A stretch of DNA of 64,000 nucleotides from an uncultured Pelagibacteraceae bacterium (GTDB taxonomy: Bacteria > Pseudomonadota > Alphaproteobacteria > Pelagibacterales > Pelagibacteraceae), in NCBI GenBank assembly GCA_902523185.1, contig CABYYJ010000006.1:1-64000 (forward strand), written 5' to 3'. Made by a program: the position numbers and the translations under genes. Positions 49,638 through 59,443 of this stretch are shown here, one piece after another. Each line of letters opens with the position of its first letter. The first letter of the stretch is position 1. Below the pieces are notes generated by a model, which saw only the letters and a program-made list of their open reading frames with translations, was not told where the DNA came from and made no database searches.

Positions 49638-50030
49638 TTAACTTAAATAGATGGGCTTAATCAATTTTTTTTCAACTAAATTTTTACTAATTAACTTTTC
49701 TATATTTTTTGGGTTAAATGAGCTTAAATCATCGTTTTTATAGCCTAATATTTTCACACTTTTTGAAATTTCCAAGCCTTTAGCAAATGCAAAGGATGCT
49801 CTTATGCCAGAAAAACTTCCAGGACCTTGATTTATGATAACGCAAAAATTTTTATTTAAGTTTACTTTGTGAAAATTAAGTAAATTATATATATCAAGTA
49901 TTAGGTTTTCATTATTTTTTTTATTTTCAAATTTGTGTATAAAAAAATCTTTATTTATCCGTAAACCTAATTTATCATCTACACCTATGCAATCGATAAT
50001 TAAAAAATCATTAATCATATATATATTCAT
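49638..50030 (-). CDS. tsaB: Very short TsaB-like tRNA t6A protein
   Basis: The protein has 130 aa (126 if started at the next ATG, 50018), about half the usual 200-230. The motif INQGPGSFSGIRASFAFAKGLEIS is clearly TsaB. The nucleotide-motif start, usually IDTS, is degenerate (LIIDCIGVDD). Most of the second ASKHA lobe is missing, with only a KPIYLS end resembling the family's PxYLR tail. The place next to fur and near nfu and trpS fits alphaproteobacterial tsaB. The 5' end overlaps the divergent deacetylase gene. rimI, usually adjacent, is absent. Confidence 0.8.
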   Translation of the reverse strand: MNIYMINDFLIIDCIGVDDKLGLRINKDFFIHKFENKKNNENLILDIYNLLNFHKVNLNKNFCVIINQGPGSFSGIRASFAFAKGLEISKSVKILGYKNDDLSSFNPKNIEKLISKNLVEKKLIKPIYLS

Positions 50031-51042
50031 TATAGCTTTTACATCGATGCAATCAAAGATATTTGCAGATAATAATTTAAACTTCGACGATTACGGTATA
50101 ATTTCAATTATGTATCATAGATTTAATGAAAACAAATATCCATCTACAAATATACAAATGGAAGTATTTTTAAATCAACTGGATATAATCGAAAAAATGA
50201 ATATCAAGTTTGTTGACCCTCGAGATTTTAGGCAAAAAATTTCAGAAAATAAAAGGGAGAGAAAAATTTTATTTACTGTGGATGATGGTCTTTTATCTTT
50301 TTATAAAAATGCCTGGCCAATTTTGAGAGAAAAAAAAATTCCATTTATTCTTTTTGTAAATACAAGAGAAGTTGGATCATACAACTACATGAATTGGGAT
50401 CAAATCATAGAGATTTCAAAATCAGATATTGTTGAAATTGGAAATCATAGTCACTCCCATGAATATCTTGTTGATGAAAGTCCTGAGTCTATAAAAAAAG
50501 ATATTTTAAAATCAATTGAGATTTTTGAAAAAAAGCTTGGGAAAAATTCTGAATTTTTTTCATATCCCTTCGGGGAATATAGCCTTGAATTTAAAAAAAT
50601 CATTAAAGAATTAGGTTTTAAATATGCTTTTGGTCAACATTCTGGAGTAATTGATGAGACCAAAGATCTTTGGGAATTACCTAGATTTCCAATTAATGAA
50701 AAGTATGGAGAAATAAAGAGGTTTAAAACTTTAATGAAAACTCTGCCATTTAAATATAAAAGTATTTCTCCAAAAGAGAGATATTTATTGCAATCCGAGA
50801 ATCCGCCGAATATTCAAATTGAGTTTTATGAAAATATTAAAAATTTAAGCCAAATAAATTGCTATTCGAATGAAGGGAACAAATGGAGGAAGTCAAACCT
50901 AAAATTTACAAGAAAAAATTTTTTAGAAATTAATATTAGTGAAAAATTTGTTGGTGAAAGAGGCAGGGTTAATTGCTCGCTTAGAGCAAAAAATGGTTTC
51001 TGGAGATGGTTAGGAATTCAGTTTGTAATAAGTGAAGAATAA
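49987..51042 (+). CDS. Secreted polysaccharide deacetylase with extra C-terminal domain
   Basis: The protein has 351 aa from ATG 49987, chosen because it gives a signal peptide (KKSLIIYIFIIAF, cleavage near IFA-DN). An in-frame ATG at 50047 would lose it, and one at 49933 adds a long non-signal extension. The NodB-like domain has MYHRFNE, the metal Asp pair in FTVDDGLLSFY, the His motif GNHSHSHEYL and FSYPFGEYS. A 100-residue beta-rich C-terminal domain of unknown function follows. It resembles PgaB-type periplasmic N-deacetylases. It abuts the convergent Bax-like gene. Confidence 0.8.
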   Translation: MQSIIKKSLIIYIFIIAFTSMQSKIFADNNLNFDDYGIISIMYHRFNENKYPSTNIQMEVFLNQLDIIEKMNIKFVDPRDFRQKISENKRERKILFTVDDGLLSFYKNAWPILREKKIPFILFVNTREVGSYNYMNWDQIIEISKSDIVEIGNHSHSHEYLVDESPESIKKDILKSIEIFEKKLGKNSEFFSYPFGEYSLEFKKIIKELGFKYAFGQHSGVIDETKDLWELPRFPINEKYGEIKRFKTLMKTLPFKYKSISPKERYLLQSENPPNIQIEFYENIKNLSQINCYSNEGNKWRKSNLKFTRKNFLEINISEKFVGERGRVNCSLRAKNGFWRWLGIQFVISEE

Positions 51043-52584
51043 TTAAGATTTCAACTCTACTTGATTCATAGAATTTACTAATCTCACAGGCTCAAAATCA
51101 GTAAGACTATTTTGAGTAATTATTTGATTAAGTATTTTTGTATATTCTGATCCAGTCTGAGCATAGTTTTTTAAAGTATCTGATAATACTAAACCGGTAA
51201 TAACTAAATTTTTTTCTCTTAATTTCCTCCTTTTATCTCTAAATTTTACATAACTCTTGTGAGTATTAAGATTATTTTTATAAGCTTTTACTGAAGCTCT
51301 AAGTATTGGAAATTTTAAAATCTTATGATTTTTATCACCATCTCTTTTTAGTGGAGCTATACCTTGGCCATCCCAGGTCCACTGCCCAAAAATAGCATTA
51401 CCTTCTAAAGCAAATCTTGAAGTTCCCCACCCGCTCTCTTTTGCAGCTTGCGCTAAAGCTATTGATACTGGAATTATATCCATTCTAATCATTAATTGGT
51501 TTATATCTCCTTTTTTGACTTTGTATTCCAAAAGTTTTTGTCTCAGCCACTGTTTTTCTAGATCAGTAGTAAATTTTTTTTCAGATATAATTTTTAGTTT
51601 TTCTCTATCATCTAAAATCTTTTCATTTTCGGCGACTATTAAAGGTAAAACAATTTTGATAAAAGTCTCTTTTTTTAATTGAACACTTTGCAAATTATTT
51701 AAGTCTCTTGGTAGTTGAGTAAAATAAATCGGTTTAACTAATTTTTCATTTCTTACTTTTTTTAAATCATAATCAACATCTTTAAATAGCTGAATGACTG
51801 TTGATGTTTTTAAGTTCAAGTCAGGTAAGATTACCTCGGCTACACTATTTCTTTTAACTTTTATCTCTGGTTTTTTGATCTCCTCTTTAATTTTTGGTTT
51901 AGTTTTTTTAACTTCTTTTTTTATTTCAGTTTCTAGCTTTTTAAGCTCTTTTTTTACTTTTGTTTCAGGTTTTTTGATTTCTTTTTTAAAGTTTTGTTCC
52001 TCTTTTTTAACTTCTATTTTTTTTTCGAAAAAATCGAAATTTTTGTAACTATTAATTCCAAATACGATAGCTGTAGTTACACCGGCAACAACAAAAAAAC
52101 CAATAATAACATTTCTAGCACTTTTTTTATCAACTTGTTGATTGTAAATTGAGTTAAACACATCTGTAAAAAGTTCACCAAAAAATTTACCGATTGTCTT
52201 TCCTAGTTGAGGAAGGACACTTAAAAAATTAATTCCAATATTACCAATACTTTTCCAAGTATTATTCAAGCCATAACTGAATTTTCTTGAAGTGTCATGT
52301 TTGTAATTTTCAACCTTTCTAAAGAACCTATTTTTTTCTCTGATTTTTTCTTCTTTATAGTCAACAATGTTGGATTTTAATTTAGAAACTGGTTTAACAA
52401 AATTTTCTTTGAAAAAACTTGTTTTAAATTCCTTAGGGATAATAATTTTATTTTTTTTTAAAATTAATTCAATTTGACCTGTTGTAAGGTTCTTTCTTCT
52501 CTTTGTATAATCCTGAATTTCTTTGACGTTATATATATAAGCAAGTTCTAATAACTTATCTCTATAACTTAATTTTTTTTTCAT
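51043..52584 (-). CDS. Membrane-anchored Bax-like glucosaminidase-domain protein
   Basis: The protein has 513 aa. The cytoplasmic N-terminus of about 155 residues starts SYRDKLLELAYIYNVKEIQDY. A single membrane segment (about 159-177) and a lysine/glutamate hendecad region (204-247) follow. The C-terminal domain (about 365-500) has AQAAKESGWGTSRFALEGN with probable catalytic E383, FGQWTWDG and YAQTGSEYT, matching E. coli Bax and the PF01832 N-acetylglucosaminidase fold. It should cut peptidoglycan glycan strands in the periplasm. The long cytoplasmic domain is unusual. It starts 3 bp after nfu ends. Confidence 0.82.
   Translation of the reverse strand: MKKKLSYRDKLLELAYIYNVKEIQDYTKRRKNLTTGQIELILKKNKIIIPKEFKTSFFKENFVKPVSKLKSNIVDYKEEKIREKNRFFRKVENYKHDTSRKFSYGLNNTWKSIGNIGINFLSVLPQLGKTIGKFFGELFTDVFNSIYNQQVDKKSARNVIIGFFVVAGVTTAIVFGINSYKNFDFFEKKIEVKKEEQNFKKEIKKPETKVKKELKKLETEIKKEVKKTKPKIKEEIKKPEIKVKRNSVAEVILPDLNLKTSTVIQLFKDVDYDLKKVRNEKLVKPIYFTQLPRDLNNLQSVQLKKETFIKIVLPLIVAENEKILDDREKLKIISEKKFTTDLEKQWLRQKLLEYKVKKGDINQLMIRMDIIPVSIALAQAAKESGWGTSRFALEGNAIFGQWTWDGQGIAPLKRDGDKNHKILKFPILRASVKAYKNNLNTHKSYVKFRDKRRKLREKNLVITGLVLSDTLKNYAQTGSEYTKILNQIITQNSLTDFEPVRLVNSMNQVELKS
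51844..51975 (-). repeat. Four 11-residue Lys/Glu repeats inside the Bax-like gene
   Basis: Residues 204-247 form four consecutive hendecads: KKPETKVKKEL, KKLETEIKKEV, KKTKPKIKEEI and KKPEIKVKRNS. The 33-bp period suggests tandem duplication followed by drift. The unit probably forms a stiff charged helix linking the membrane anchor to the periplasmic hydrolase. Confidence 0.7.
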
Positions 52585-52587
52585 AAT

Positions 52588-53136
52588 TTAGTTTGCTTCG
52601 ACTGAATTAACTTCCTTCACGTAATGTTTTAATAAATTTTGGACTCCTTGCTTGAGTGTCATTAGAGAGCTTGGACATCCTGAGCAACTGCCTTGTAATT
52701 CAACCTTTACCACACCTTTTTCAAACGACTTAAATTTTATATCTCCACCATCTCTTGCAACAGCAGGTCTTATTTTTGTATCTAAAACATCAATAATTCT
52801 TTTAACCGTATCATCATCATTATTTAAATTGTTCTCTTTTTTATTAAAGTCTTTTAAAATTGGCTCATCATTATTCTCAAAATAATGATTTAAATGAGAA
52901 ATAACCATTGGTTTCAAGTCGTCCCAAGAAGCTTCCTCTGTTTTTTTTACAGATAAAAAATTTTTTGATAGCAGAACTAATTCAACTCCATCAAAATTAA
53001 GTAATTCTTTTATAAAAGAATTAGATAAGCTCTCTGAATTTTGTTTTTGAAATTCTTCTGTGCCAATATCTGAAATAGTTTTCTCTGAAAGAAATTTAAT
53101 TGAGTTAGGATTTGGGGTAGACTCTGTTTGTATCAT
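52588..53136 (-). CDS. Nfu-type iron-sulfur cluster scaffold/carrier
   Basis: The protein has 182 aa. The N-terminal Nfu_N domain starts QTESTPNPNSIKFL. The C-terminal NifU-like domain has the cluster-binding C151-x2-C154 in CSGCPSSLMTLKQG. It delivers 4Fe-4S clusters to targets such as MiaB. It is adjacent to trpS as in many alphaproteobacteria; the universal-stress gene sometimes between them is missing. Confidence 0.93.
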   Translation of the reverse strand: MIQTESTPNPNSIKFLSEKTISDIGTEEFQKQNSESLSNSFIKELLNFDGVELVLLSKNFLSVKKTEEASWDDLKPMVISHLNHYFENNDEPILKDFNKKENNLNNDDDTVKRIIDVLDTKIRPAVARDGGDIKFKSFEKGVVKVELQGSCSGCPSSLMTLKQGVQNLLKHYVKEVNSVEAN

Positions 53137-53148
53137 TTGAAATTTATA

Positions 53149-54153
53149 TTATATCAATCCTACTTTTTCACGTATATTTTTTAGGTTTTCCTCAGCGATA
53201 ATACTGGCTTTTCTCTTACCTTTTTTTAAAATTGCCTCCAAATGGGACCTATCTTGTAAAAGTTTTTTAATTTCCTTTCCTATGGGTGTGATTTCACTTA
53301 CTAAAATTTCTGCTAGTTTTGTTTTTAAAAAAGAATACTCTTTTCCTGACATCTCGTTCAAAACCTTTTCTAAATTAACTTTTGAAATTTCTGAATAAAT
53401 GTTTATTAAATTTAATGCTTCTGGTTTATTTTCTAAACTTTTTAAACTATCCGGTATTTGCTCAGAGTCAGACTTAGCTTTTTTGATTTTCTTCATTATT
53501 TCATCTGCGCTGTCTTGTAAATTAATTCTTGAATAATCTGACTCTTCAGACTTACTCATTTTTTTAGTTCCATCTCGTAAACTCATAACTCTAGATATAT
53601 TTTTTTGAATAAGAGGTTCTGGTAAAGGAAAAAAATCCCTGCAATTAAAATCATTATTGAATTTTTGAGCTATGTCTCTTGATAGTTCAAGATGTTGTTT
53701 TTGATCAGCGCCAACGGGAACATGAGTTGCTTTATAAAGAAGAATATCAGCAGCCATCAAATTTGGATAAATATATAATCCAACACTTGCTTTTTCCTTA
53801 TCAGACCCAGCTTTATCTTTAAATTGGGTCATTCTATTCAACCATCCAACTCTTGAAACACAATTTAAAATCCAAGATAATTCTGCATGTCCTGGCACAG
53901 CAGATTGATTAAATATAATACTTTTTTCTGGATTTAGGCCAGCAGCTAAAAAACTTGCTACTGTTTCTAGTACATTTTTTTTAAGTTCATCAGGCTTTTG
54001 AAAAGTAGTGATAGCATGTAAATCTACTACACAATATATACATTGCATCTTACTTTGTAGTGATACAAAATTTTTTAATGCTCCAAGATAGTTTCCCAAA
54101 TGTAAATTGCCAGTTGGTTGGACTCCAGAAAATACTATTTTTTTTTTACTCAT
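53149..54153 (-). CDS. trpS: Tryptophanyl-tRNA synthetase
   Basis: The protein has 334 aa. The class I HIGH-like motif is [14 protein letters not shown], the second signature is [12 protein letters not shown], and [12 protein letters not shown] matches the tryptophan-binding region. It charges tRNA-Trp. It starts one base from the murJ end, reproducing the murJ-trpS pair. Confidence 0.97.
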   Translation of the reverse strand: MSKKKIVFSGVQPTGNLHLGNYLGALKNFVSLQSKMQCIYCVVDLHAITTFQKPDELKKNVLETVASFLAAGLNPEKSIIFNQSAVPGHAELSWILNCVSRVGWLNRMTQFKDKAGSDKEKASVGLYIYPNLMAADILLYKATHVPVGADQKQHLELSRDIAQKFNNDFNCRDFFPLPEPLIQKNISRVMSLRDGTKKMSKSEESDYSRINLQDSADEIMKKIKKAKSDSEQIPDSLKSLENKPEALNLINIYSEISKVNLEKVLNEMSGKEYSFLKTKLAEILVSEITPIGKEIKKLLQDRSHLEAILKKGKRKASIIAEENLKNIREKVGLI

Positions 54154-55680
54154 TTAATTAGTTTTGTAATTTTTGATTTTTAATAAACCAAATAAATAAC
54201 AAGATAACAAATAAACAGCTCCCACGAAACCTACAATAATAATTAAATAAATTGACTTATAAATATATTGATAATTAAGGTATGAAACATATTTATCTAA
54301 AGCAAAAATTAAAGCGAAGGACATTATTAATGATGAAATCGTGATTTTAATACAATTGTAGAACATTTTTGGTTGCAAAAGTAAATATTTTCGTCTTGCT
54401 AGCAAATATAAATATATAACCACTCCAACCCAAGTAGATATGGAAGTTGCTATTGGAATTATAATAAAACCAAGTTTGTCAAAAAAACTTAAACTAATCG
54501 ATACGTTTAAGAAAACTATAAAAGAAGAAATATAGAATGGTTCTTTGGTATTATCTCTTGCGAAGAAAAAATTTGCTAAAACTTTTATCAATGAAAAAGC
54601 GACGACACCGTATCCAAAAAATTTTAAAGCAATTGATGTCATTAAAACATCGTTGGACGAAAAGGAACCATATCCAAATAATCCATTAACTATTTCCTCA
54701 GATGCTAAAATTAAAGCCAGACTGGCAGGTAAAGACAAAAGTAAAGATAATTCAATCGATTTATTTTGAATATTAGAGACTTTATTTAAATTTTTTTTTT
54801 TAAAAGCTTTTGACAGAACCGGAAGCGAAACTGTTCCAACAGCAATACCCGCTATAGCTAAATTAATTTGATAAACTCTATCTGCATAATAAAGATATGA
54901 AACAGCTCCAGCTTGAAAAGAGGCTATTATCGTTCCAACTAAAATATTAATTTGCGTAACACCAGAAGAGAGAACGCTCGGTAATAATTTTTTGAAAAAA
55001 AATTTTACGTTTTTACTAATATTGAATTTTAATTTAAAAGATGGCTTATAAAAATGATAAGTTACATAAAATAAAAAAAACAGTTGAAGTATGCCTGCTA
55101 AAGTTACGCCATAAGATAATAGTTTAGCTGTATTTAAATTTTGCAAATAAGAAAATAATATAAAAGATATTAAAACTAAATTTAAAAAAATTGGTGCAGC
55201 CGCAGCCGCAGCAAATTTATTATTTGAGTTTAAAATACCTGAAAAAAAGGAAGATAGACTTACAAATAATAAAAAAGGGAAAGTAATTCTAGTTAGCTCT
55301 ACTGCTAAAGAATATTTAAAAGTATCCTCGATGAATCCTGGTGCTATTAGATAAATTAAATAAGGTGTAAAAATTTCTGCAATAGTAACTATGAAAAGCA
55401 AAATTAATAATAATAGGCTAAGTACTTCATCAGCGAAGATTTTGCCTATTTTTTTACTCTTGATTCTTGCTGAAGCATAACTTGGAATGAAAGCCGCATT
55501 AAACGTTCCCTCAGCAAATAATCGTCTAAAGGTGTTAGGTAATCTAAAGGCTACAAAAAAAGCGTCAGCAAATATTGAGGTGCCCAGAAATATCGCTATT
55601 AAAATATCTCTTATGTAGCCTAAAATTCTGCTTAATATTGTAAAAAAACTAAATATTGTGGTGGAAGAGAGCAAGTTCAT
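54154..55680 (-). CDS. murJ: Lipid II flippase MurJ
   Basis: The protein has 508 aa with about 14 hydrophobic helices. Family motifs include ILGYIRDILIAIFLGTSIFADAFFVAFRLPNTFRRLFAEG (seen in pieces, residues about 17-57), with the essential arginines of the central cavity, and FNAAFIPSYA. It exports lipid II for cell-wall synthesis. It is divergent from maeB across 70 bp, which shows no clear terminator or motif. Confidence 0.96.
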   Translation of the reverse strand: MNLLSSTTIFSFFTILSRILGYIRDILIAIFLGTSIFADAFFVAFRLPNTFRRLFAEGTFNAAFIPSYASARIKSKKIGKIFADEVLSLLLLILLFIVTIAEIFTPYLIYLIAPGFIEDTFKYSLAVELTRITFPFLLFVSLSSFFSGILNSNNKFAAAAAAPIFLNLVLISFILFSYLQNLNTAKLLSYGVTLAGILQLFFLFYVTYHFYKPSFKLKFNISKNVKFFFKKLLPSVLSSGVTQINILVGTIIASFQAGAVSYLYYADRVYQINLAIAGIAVGTVSLPVLSKAFKKKNLNKVSNIQNKSIELSLLLSLPASLALILASEEIVNGLFGYGSFSSNDVLMTSIALKFFGYGVVAFSLIKVLANFFFARDNTKEPFYISSFIVFLNVSISLSFFDKLGFIIIPIATSISTWVGVVIYLYLLARRKYLLLQPKMFYNCIKITISSLIMSFALIFALDKYVSYLNYQYIYKSIYLIIIVGFVGAVYLLSCYLFGLLKIKNYKTN

Positions 55681-55750
55681 AAATAATCTAAATTAAGCCA
55701 TAAATTTATAGTGAATTAAATTTCTTTATATTACATACTCATTAAAATAA

Positions 55751-58033
55751 ATGCCAAAGAAAACAGAAATTGATCATTATTCAGATAAAGAGGCACTGGA
55801 TTTCCACATAAAGGGAAAGTCAGGCAAAATTGAGATTGTTTCTAGTAAGCCTCTGATTACAAAAAGGGATCTGTCTCTTGCTTATTCCCCAGGCGTCGCT
55901 GCTCCAGTCAAAGAGATAGCAAAAAATCCAGATTTAGCCTACGACTACACAAGTAAAGGTAATCTCGTTGCTGTTATAAGTAATGGTTCTGCTATTTTAG
56001 GATTAGGTAATCTTGGATCCTTAGCGTCAAAACCTGTTATGGAAGGGAAATCTGTTTTATTTAAGAGATTTGCAGATATAGACTCCATTGATATTGAAAT
56101 AAATAATAGCAATCCAAATTCTATAATTGAGACAATAAAAAATATAGGTGGAACTTTTGGTGGAATAAATCTTGAGGATATTGCTGCACCAGATTGTTTT
56201 GTAATTGAGCAAAAATTAAAAGATCTCTTAGACATTCCAATATTTCATGATGATCAACATGGTACAGCAATCATAACCACCGCAGCTTTGATTAATGCAT
56301 TAGATATTTCAAAAAAGAAGATCAATGAGGTTAAAATTGTAGTTAATGGAGCCGGGGCCTCAGCTCAAGCTTGTGCAAACTTGTTTAAAAGTTCTGGAGT
56401 ACCCTCAAAAAATATATTTATGTGTGACAGTAAGGGAGTAATTTATAAAGGACGAAAAAATATAGACCAATTCAAGTCAGCACATGCAGTAGATACAAAA
56501 CTAAGAACATTAGAAGAAGCCATAAAAAATGCAGACGTGTTTCTGGGTTTATCTGCAAAAGACGTAGTTTCTAAAAAAATGGTAGAGTCAATGGCAAAAA
56601 ATCCAATCATATTTGCATGTGCAAACCCTGATCCTGAAATTAAACCTGAAATTATTAAAGAGGTTAGATCTGATGCGATTATAGCAACAGGGCGGTCTGA
56701 CTACCCTAATCAAGTTAATAATTTAATCGGCTTCCCGTATATTTTTAGAGGTGCTTTAGATGTAAGAGCTAAAGAAATAAATGAAGAAATGAAAGTTGCA
56801 GCTGCCAATGCTATAGCACTTTTAGCAAGAGAAAATGTTCCAGATGAAGTGGTATCCGCATACGGTGGCGATAGGCCAAGATATGGAAAAGATTACATTA
56901 TACCTTCAACTTTTGACCCTAGATTAATAAGTGTAATACCTGCAGCGGTTGCTGAGGCAGCAATGAAAAGCGGTGTTGCTAGAAAAAATATAGCTGACTT
57001 TGAAATTTATAAAGATCAACTTACAAATCGGCTTGATCCAACAATGTCTTTGATGCAAGGAATTAATGCAAAAGTAAGAAAAAATCCAAAACGAGTTATT
57101 TTTGCTGAGGGTGAAGATGAAAATATGCTTAAGGCGGCTATAGAGTTTGGTAGGAATAAATTAGGGGTCCCCATTTTGATTGGAGCTGAAAAGAGAATTA
57201 AAGAACAACTAAAAAATATAGGTTTAGATGAAAATTACAAAATTGAAATTGTTAACTCCACTGATAAATTAAAAAGAGAAAAATACACCAAACATCTATA
57301 CAAAAAACTTCAAAGAGAAGGACAGCTGGAAAGGGATGTCGATCGTTTGGTGAGGAACGATCGTATAGCTTGGGGTGCTTCAATGATTGCATGTAAGGAT
57401 GCAGATGCAATGGTAACTGGAAATATCAGACACTATGCGGCTTCAATAGAAAAACTTAAAAAAGTCACGGAGCCAAGACCAGGTGAAGAAATTTTTGGAA
57501 TGACTATGATTACTTTAAGGGGAAAAACAATCTTAGTTGCAGACACAAATGTTCAAGATTTTCCTTCACCTTCAAGATTAGTTAAAGTATCTAAGTCTTG
57601 TGTGCGGGTTGCTAGATTATTTGGATTTGATCCAAAAGTTGCTTTCTTATCCCATTCTACTTTTGGTAAACCAATTTCAAAGAATACAAAACATGTTAGA
57701 GACGCGATAGACCTATTGAGAAAAGAAAAGGTAGATTTTGATTTTGATGGAGAAATGCAACCTGATGTAGCTCTTAACCCGATTTATAAAGATATCTACC
57801 CATTTTCGAAAATTGTTGGTAACGCGAATATTTTAATAATGCCTGCCTTACACAGTGCGGCTATTTCTACAAAATTAATGAAAGTGTTTGGAGGAGGGAA
57901 ATTAATTGGACCATTACTAATTGGTTTAGGTTCACCAATTGAAGTTGCTCCATTAAGGGCAACAACCTCTGAAATTTTAAATTTAGCTTCTATCGCAGCT
58001 TTCTCATCGGATGTAATTGATTATTCTAATTAA
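55751..58033 (+). CDS. maeB: NADP-dependent malic enzyme with phosphotransacetylase-like domain
   Basis: The protein has 760 aa. The malic enzyme half has AYSPGVAAPVKEIA, HDDQHGTAI and the nucleotide fold VNGAGASAQACANL. The C-terminal 320 residues, starting VRKNPKRVIFAEGEDENMLKAA, are a phosphotransacetylase-like regulatory domain that binds acetyl-CoA in MaeB. It decarboxylates malate to pyruvate with NADPH. It overlaps the convergent BON-lipoprotein gene by 4 bp. Confidence 0.96.
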   Translation: MPKKTEIDHYSDKEALDFHIKGKSGKIEIVSSKPLITKRDLSLAYSPGVAAPVKEIAKNPDLAYDYTSKGNLVAVISNGSAILGLGNLGSLASKPVMEGKSVLFKRFADIDSIDIEINNSNPNSIIETIKNIGGTFGGINLEDIAAPDCFVIEQKLKDLLDIPIFHDDQHGTAIITTAALINALDISKKKINEVKIVVNGAGASAQACANLFKSSGVPSKNIFMCDSKGVIYKGRKNIDQFKSAHAVDTKLRTLEEAIKNADVFLGLSAKDVVSKKMVESMAKNPIIFACANPDPEIKPEIIKEVRSDAIIATGRSDYPNQVNNLIGFPYIFRGALDVRAKEINEEMKVAAANAIALLARENVPDEVVSAYGGDRPRYGKDYIIPSTFDPRLISVIPAAVAEAAMKSGVARKNIADFEIYKDQLTNRLDPTMSLMQGINAKVRKNPKRVIFAEGEDENMLKAAIEFGRNKLGVPILIGAEKRIKEQLKNIGLDENYKIEIVNSTDKLKREKYTKHLYKKLQREGQLERDVDRLVRNDRIAWGASMIACKDADAMVTGNIRHYAASIEKLKKVTEPRPGEEIFGMTMITLRGKTILVADTNVQDFPSPSRLVKVSKSCVRVARLFGFDPKVAFLSHSTFGKPISKNTKHVRDAIDLLRKEKVDFDFDGEMQPDVALNPIYKDIYPFSKIVGNANILIMPALHSAAISTKLMKVFGGGKLIGPLLIGLGSPIEVAPLRATTSEILNLASIAAFSSDVIDYSN

Positions 58034-58608
58034 AGTTTACTTCTACTCAGTTCAGTGGCTAAATAAATTGAAGGATAAACATTTTCTACGTCAAAAATTT
58101 TGTTAGCTTCATTAATTACCTCTTTTTTTTCTTCTAAACTCATTGCGATACCGAAAATATAGATATTTTTGTTGATTGTTTCTAAAGTATAATTTCGTGC
58201 CTTAGTTTTTTTGTTAAAAATGAGTGCTGATCTTAATTGGCTGGTGATTAAAATATCTTTTGCGGTACTTTTAAAACTTGCCTTACCTCTTATAGTAATA
58301 GCATTTTTTACAGAACGAACTCCATTAGTTTCCCAGGCCATCTTAGTAATTCTAATTTTTTCTTCAGGTGTATCAACTTTTCCAGATAAAAAAATATTTC
58401 CATCCCTGACTTCCGATTGAATACTTAAAAAATACTTTTTATCAGCTAAAGCTAATCTGGCTGATAGATTTTTTTGCATTATCGTGTCATCAATTTGCAT
58501 GCCAATTGTTCTTGGATCGAAGGTGATATCAACTCCAGCACCAAATCTTCCCACTGAGCTACACGAGGTTATTAATAAAATCAAAAAAACACTAATTATT
58601 TTTTTCAT
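58030..58608 (-). CDS. BON-domain outer-membrane lipoprotein (DolP/YraP-like)
   Basis: The protein has 192 aa. A lipoprotein signal ends in the lipobox LITSC (Cys16). Two BON domains follow: one ending GVRSVKNAIT and one with YIFGIAMSLEEKKEVINEANKIFDVENV. This is the YraP/DolP architecture, an envelope-integrity lipoprotein. It follows rsmI with a 17-bp overlap, recalling the rsmI-lpoA-yraN-yraP neighbourhood of other proteobacteria; yraN is absent. Confidence 0.87.
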   Translation of the reverse strand: MKKIISVFLILLITSCSSVGRFGAGVDITFDPRTIGMQIDDTIMQKNLSARLALADKKYFLSIQSEVRDGNIFLSGKVDTPEEKIRITKMAWETNGVRSVKNAITIRGKASFKSTAKDILITSQLRSALIFNKKTKARNYTLETINKNIYIFGIAMSLEEKKEVINEANKIFDVENVYPSIYLATELSRSKL

Positions 58609-59440
58609 TTTTAAATTTTAAACATAAATTGTAAATTAATTTTCTATTAGCTTGTTCTGTCTTTGAAATCAATTCGACAGTATCTCTAATACTATATATT
58701 TTTAAATTTTTTTTAATCATGTTGATAATTTTTTTGTCATTTAATGATGGGTTTTTTGTTTTTTTTATTGGCTTTTCTGAAATAACTATTGATAATTCCC
58801 CTTTGTAAAATCTCTCAGGTACTTTAATATTATTTATTTCGCCTCTTAAGAATTCTTCATGAATTTTAGATATCTCTTTTGCAATCATAATTTTACGATC
58901 GAAAAAAAACTTTCTAAATTTTTTTAAATAAAAGTTCAATTTAATTGATGGTGAAAAAAAAATTATTGCATCATTAATATTCGAAAGTGACTTTAAAACT
59001 TTTTCTAATTCGTTGACTGTTTTTGGTAAAAATCCATAAAATAAGAATTTATCACTAAAACCAGTAACGCTCATACTGGCAATAATAGATGAAGCCCCAG
59101 GTATAGGAACAATATTAATTTTATTTTTTAAACATTCATTGATTAAAAACTTACCAGGATCTGATAACAGTGGTGTTCCTGCATCAGAAATCAAAGACAA
59201 AATTTTGCCCTGTTTAATATGTTCAATAATAAAAGGTGATTGTTTTTTTTCATTAAACTTGTGATAAGAAATTAATTTCTTTTTAATTTTAAGATGATTT
59301 AGTAATTTTAATGAATGTCTAGTGTCTTCACAAAGAATAATGTCAGATTTATTTAGCACATTAATAGCTCGTAAAGTGATATCATCTAAATTACCAATTG
59401 GTGTAGAAACAATATATAAGGTGTTTGAAGAAAATTTCAT
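58592..59440 (-). CDS. rsmI: 16S rRNA 2'-O-methyltransferase RsmI
   Basis: The protein has 282 aa. The tetrapyrrole-methylase motifs NTLYIVSTPIGNLDDITLRA, CEDTRHSLKLLNH and LISDAGTPLLSDPG are diagnostic. It methylates C1402 of 16S rRNA. Its start is head to head with the LpoA-like gene, with only 3 bp between the two ATGs, so its promoter lies inside that gene (a TAATAT-like -10 near 59465). Confidence 0.95.
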   Translation of the reverse strand: MKFSSNTLYIVSTPIGNLDDITLRAINVLNKSDIILCEDTRHSLKLLNHLKIKKKLISYHKFNEKKQSPFIIEHIKQGKILSLISDAGTPLLSDPGKFLINECLKNKINIVPIPGASSIIASMSVTGFSDKFLFYGFLPKTVNELEKVLKSLSNINDAIIFFSPSIKLNFYLKKFRKFFFDRKIMIAKEISKIHEEFLRGEINNIKVPERFYKGELSIVISEKPIKKTKNPSLNDKKIINMIKKNLKIYSIRDTVELISKTEQANRKLIYNLCLKFKNEKNN

Positions 59441-59443
59441 TTT

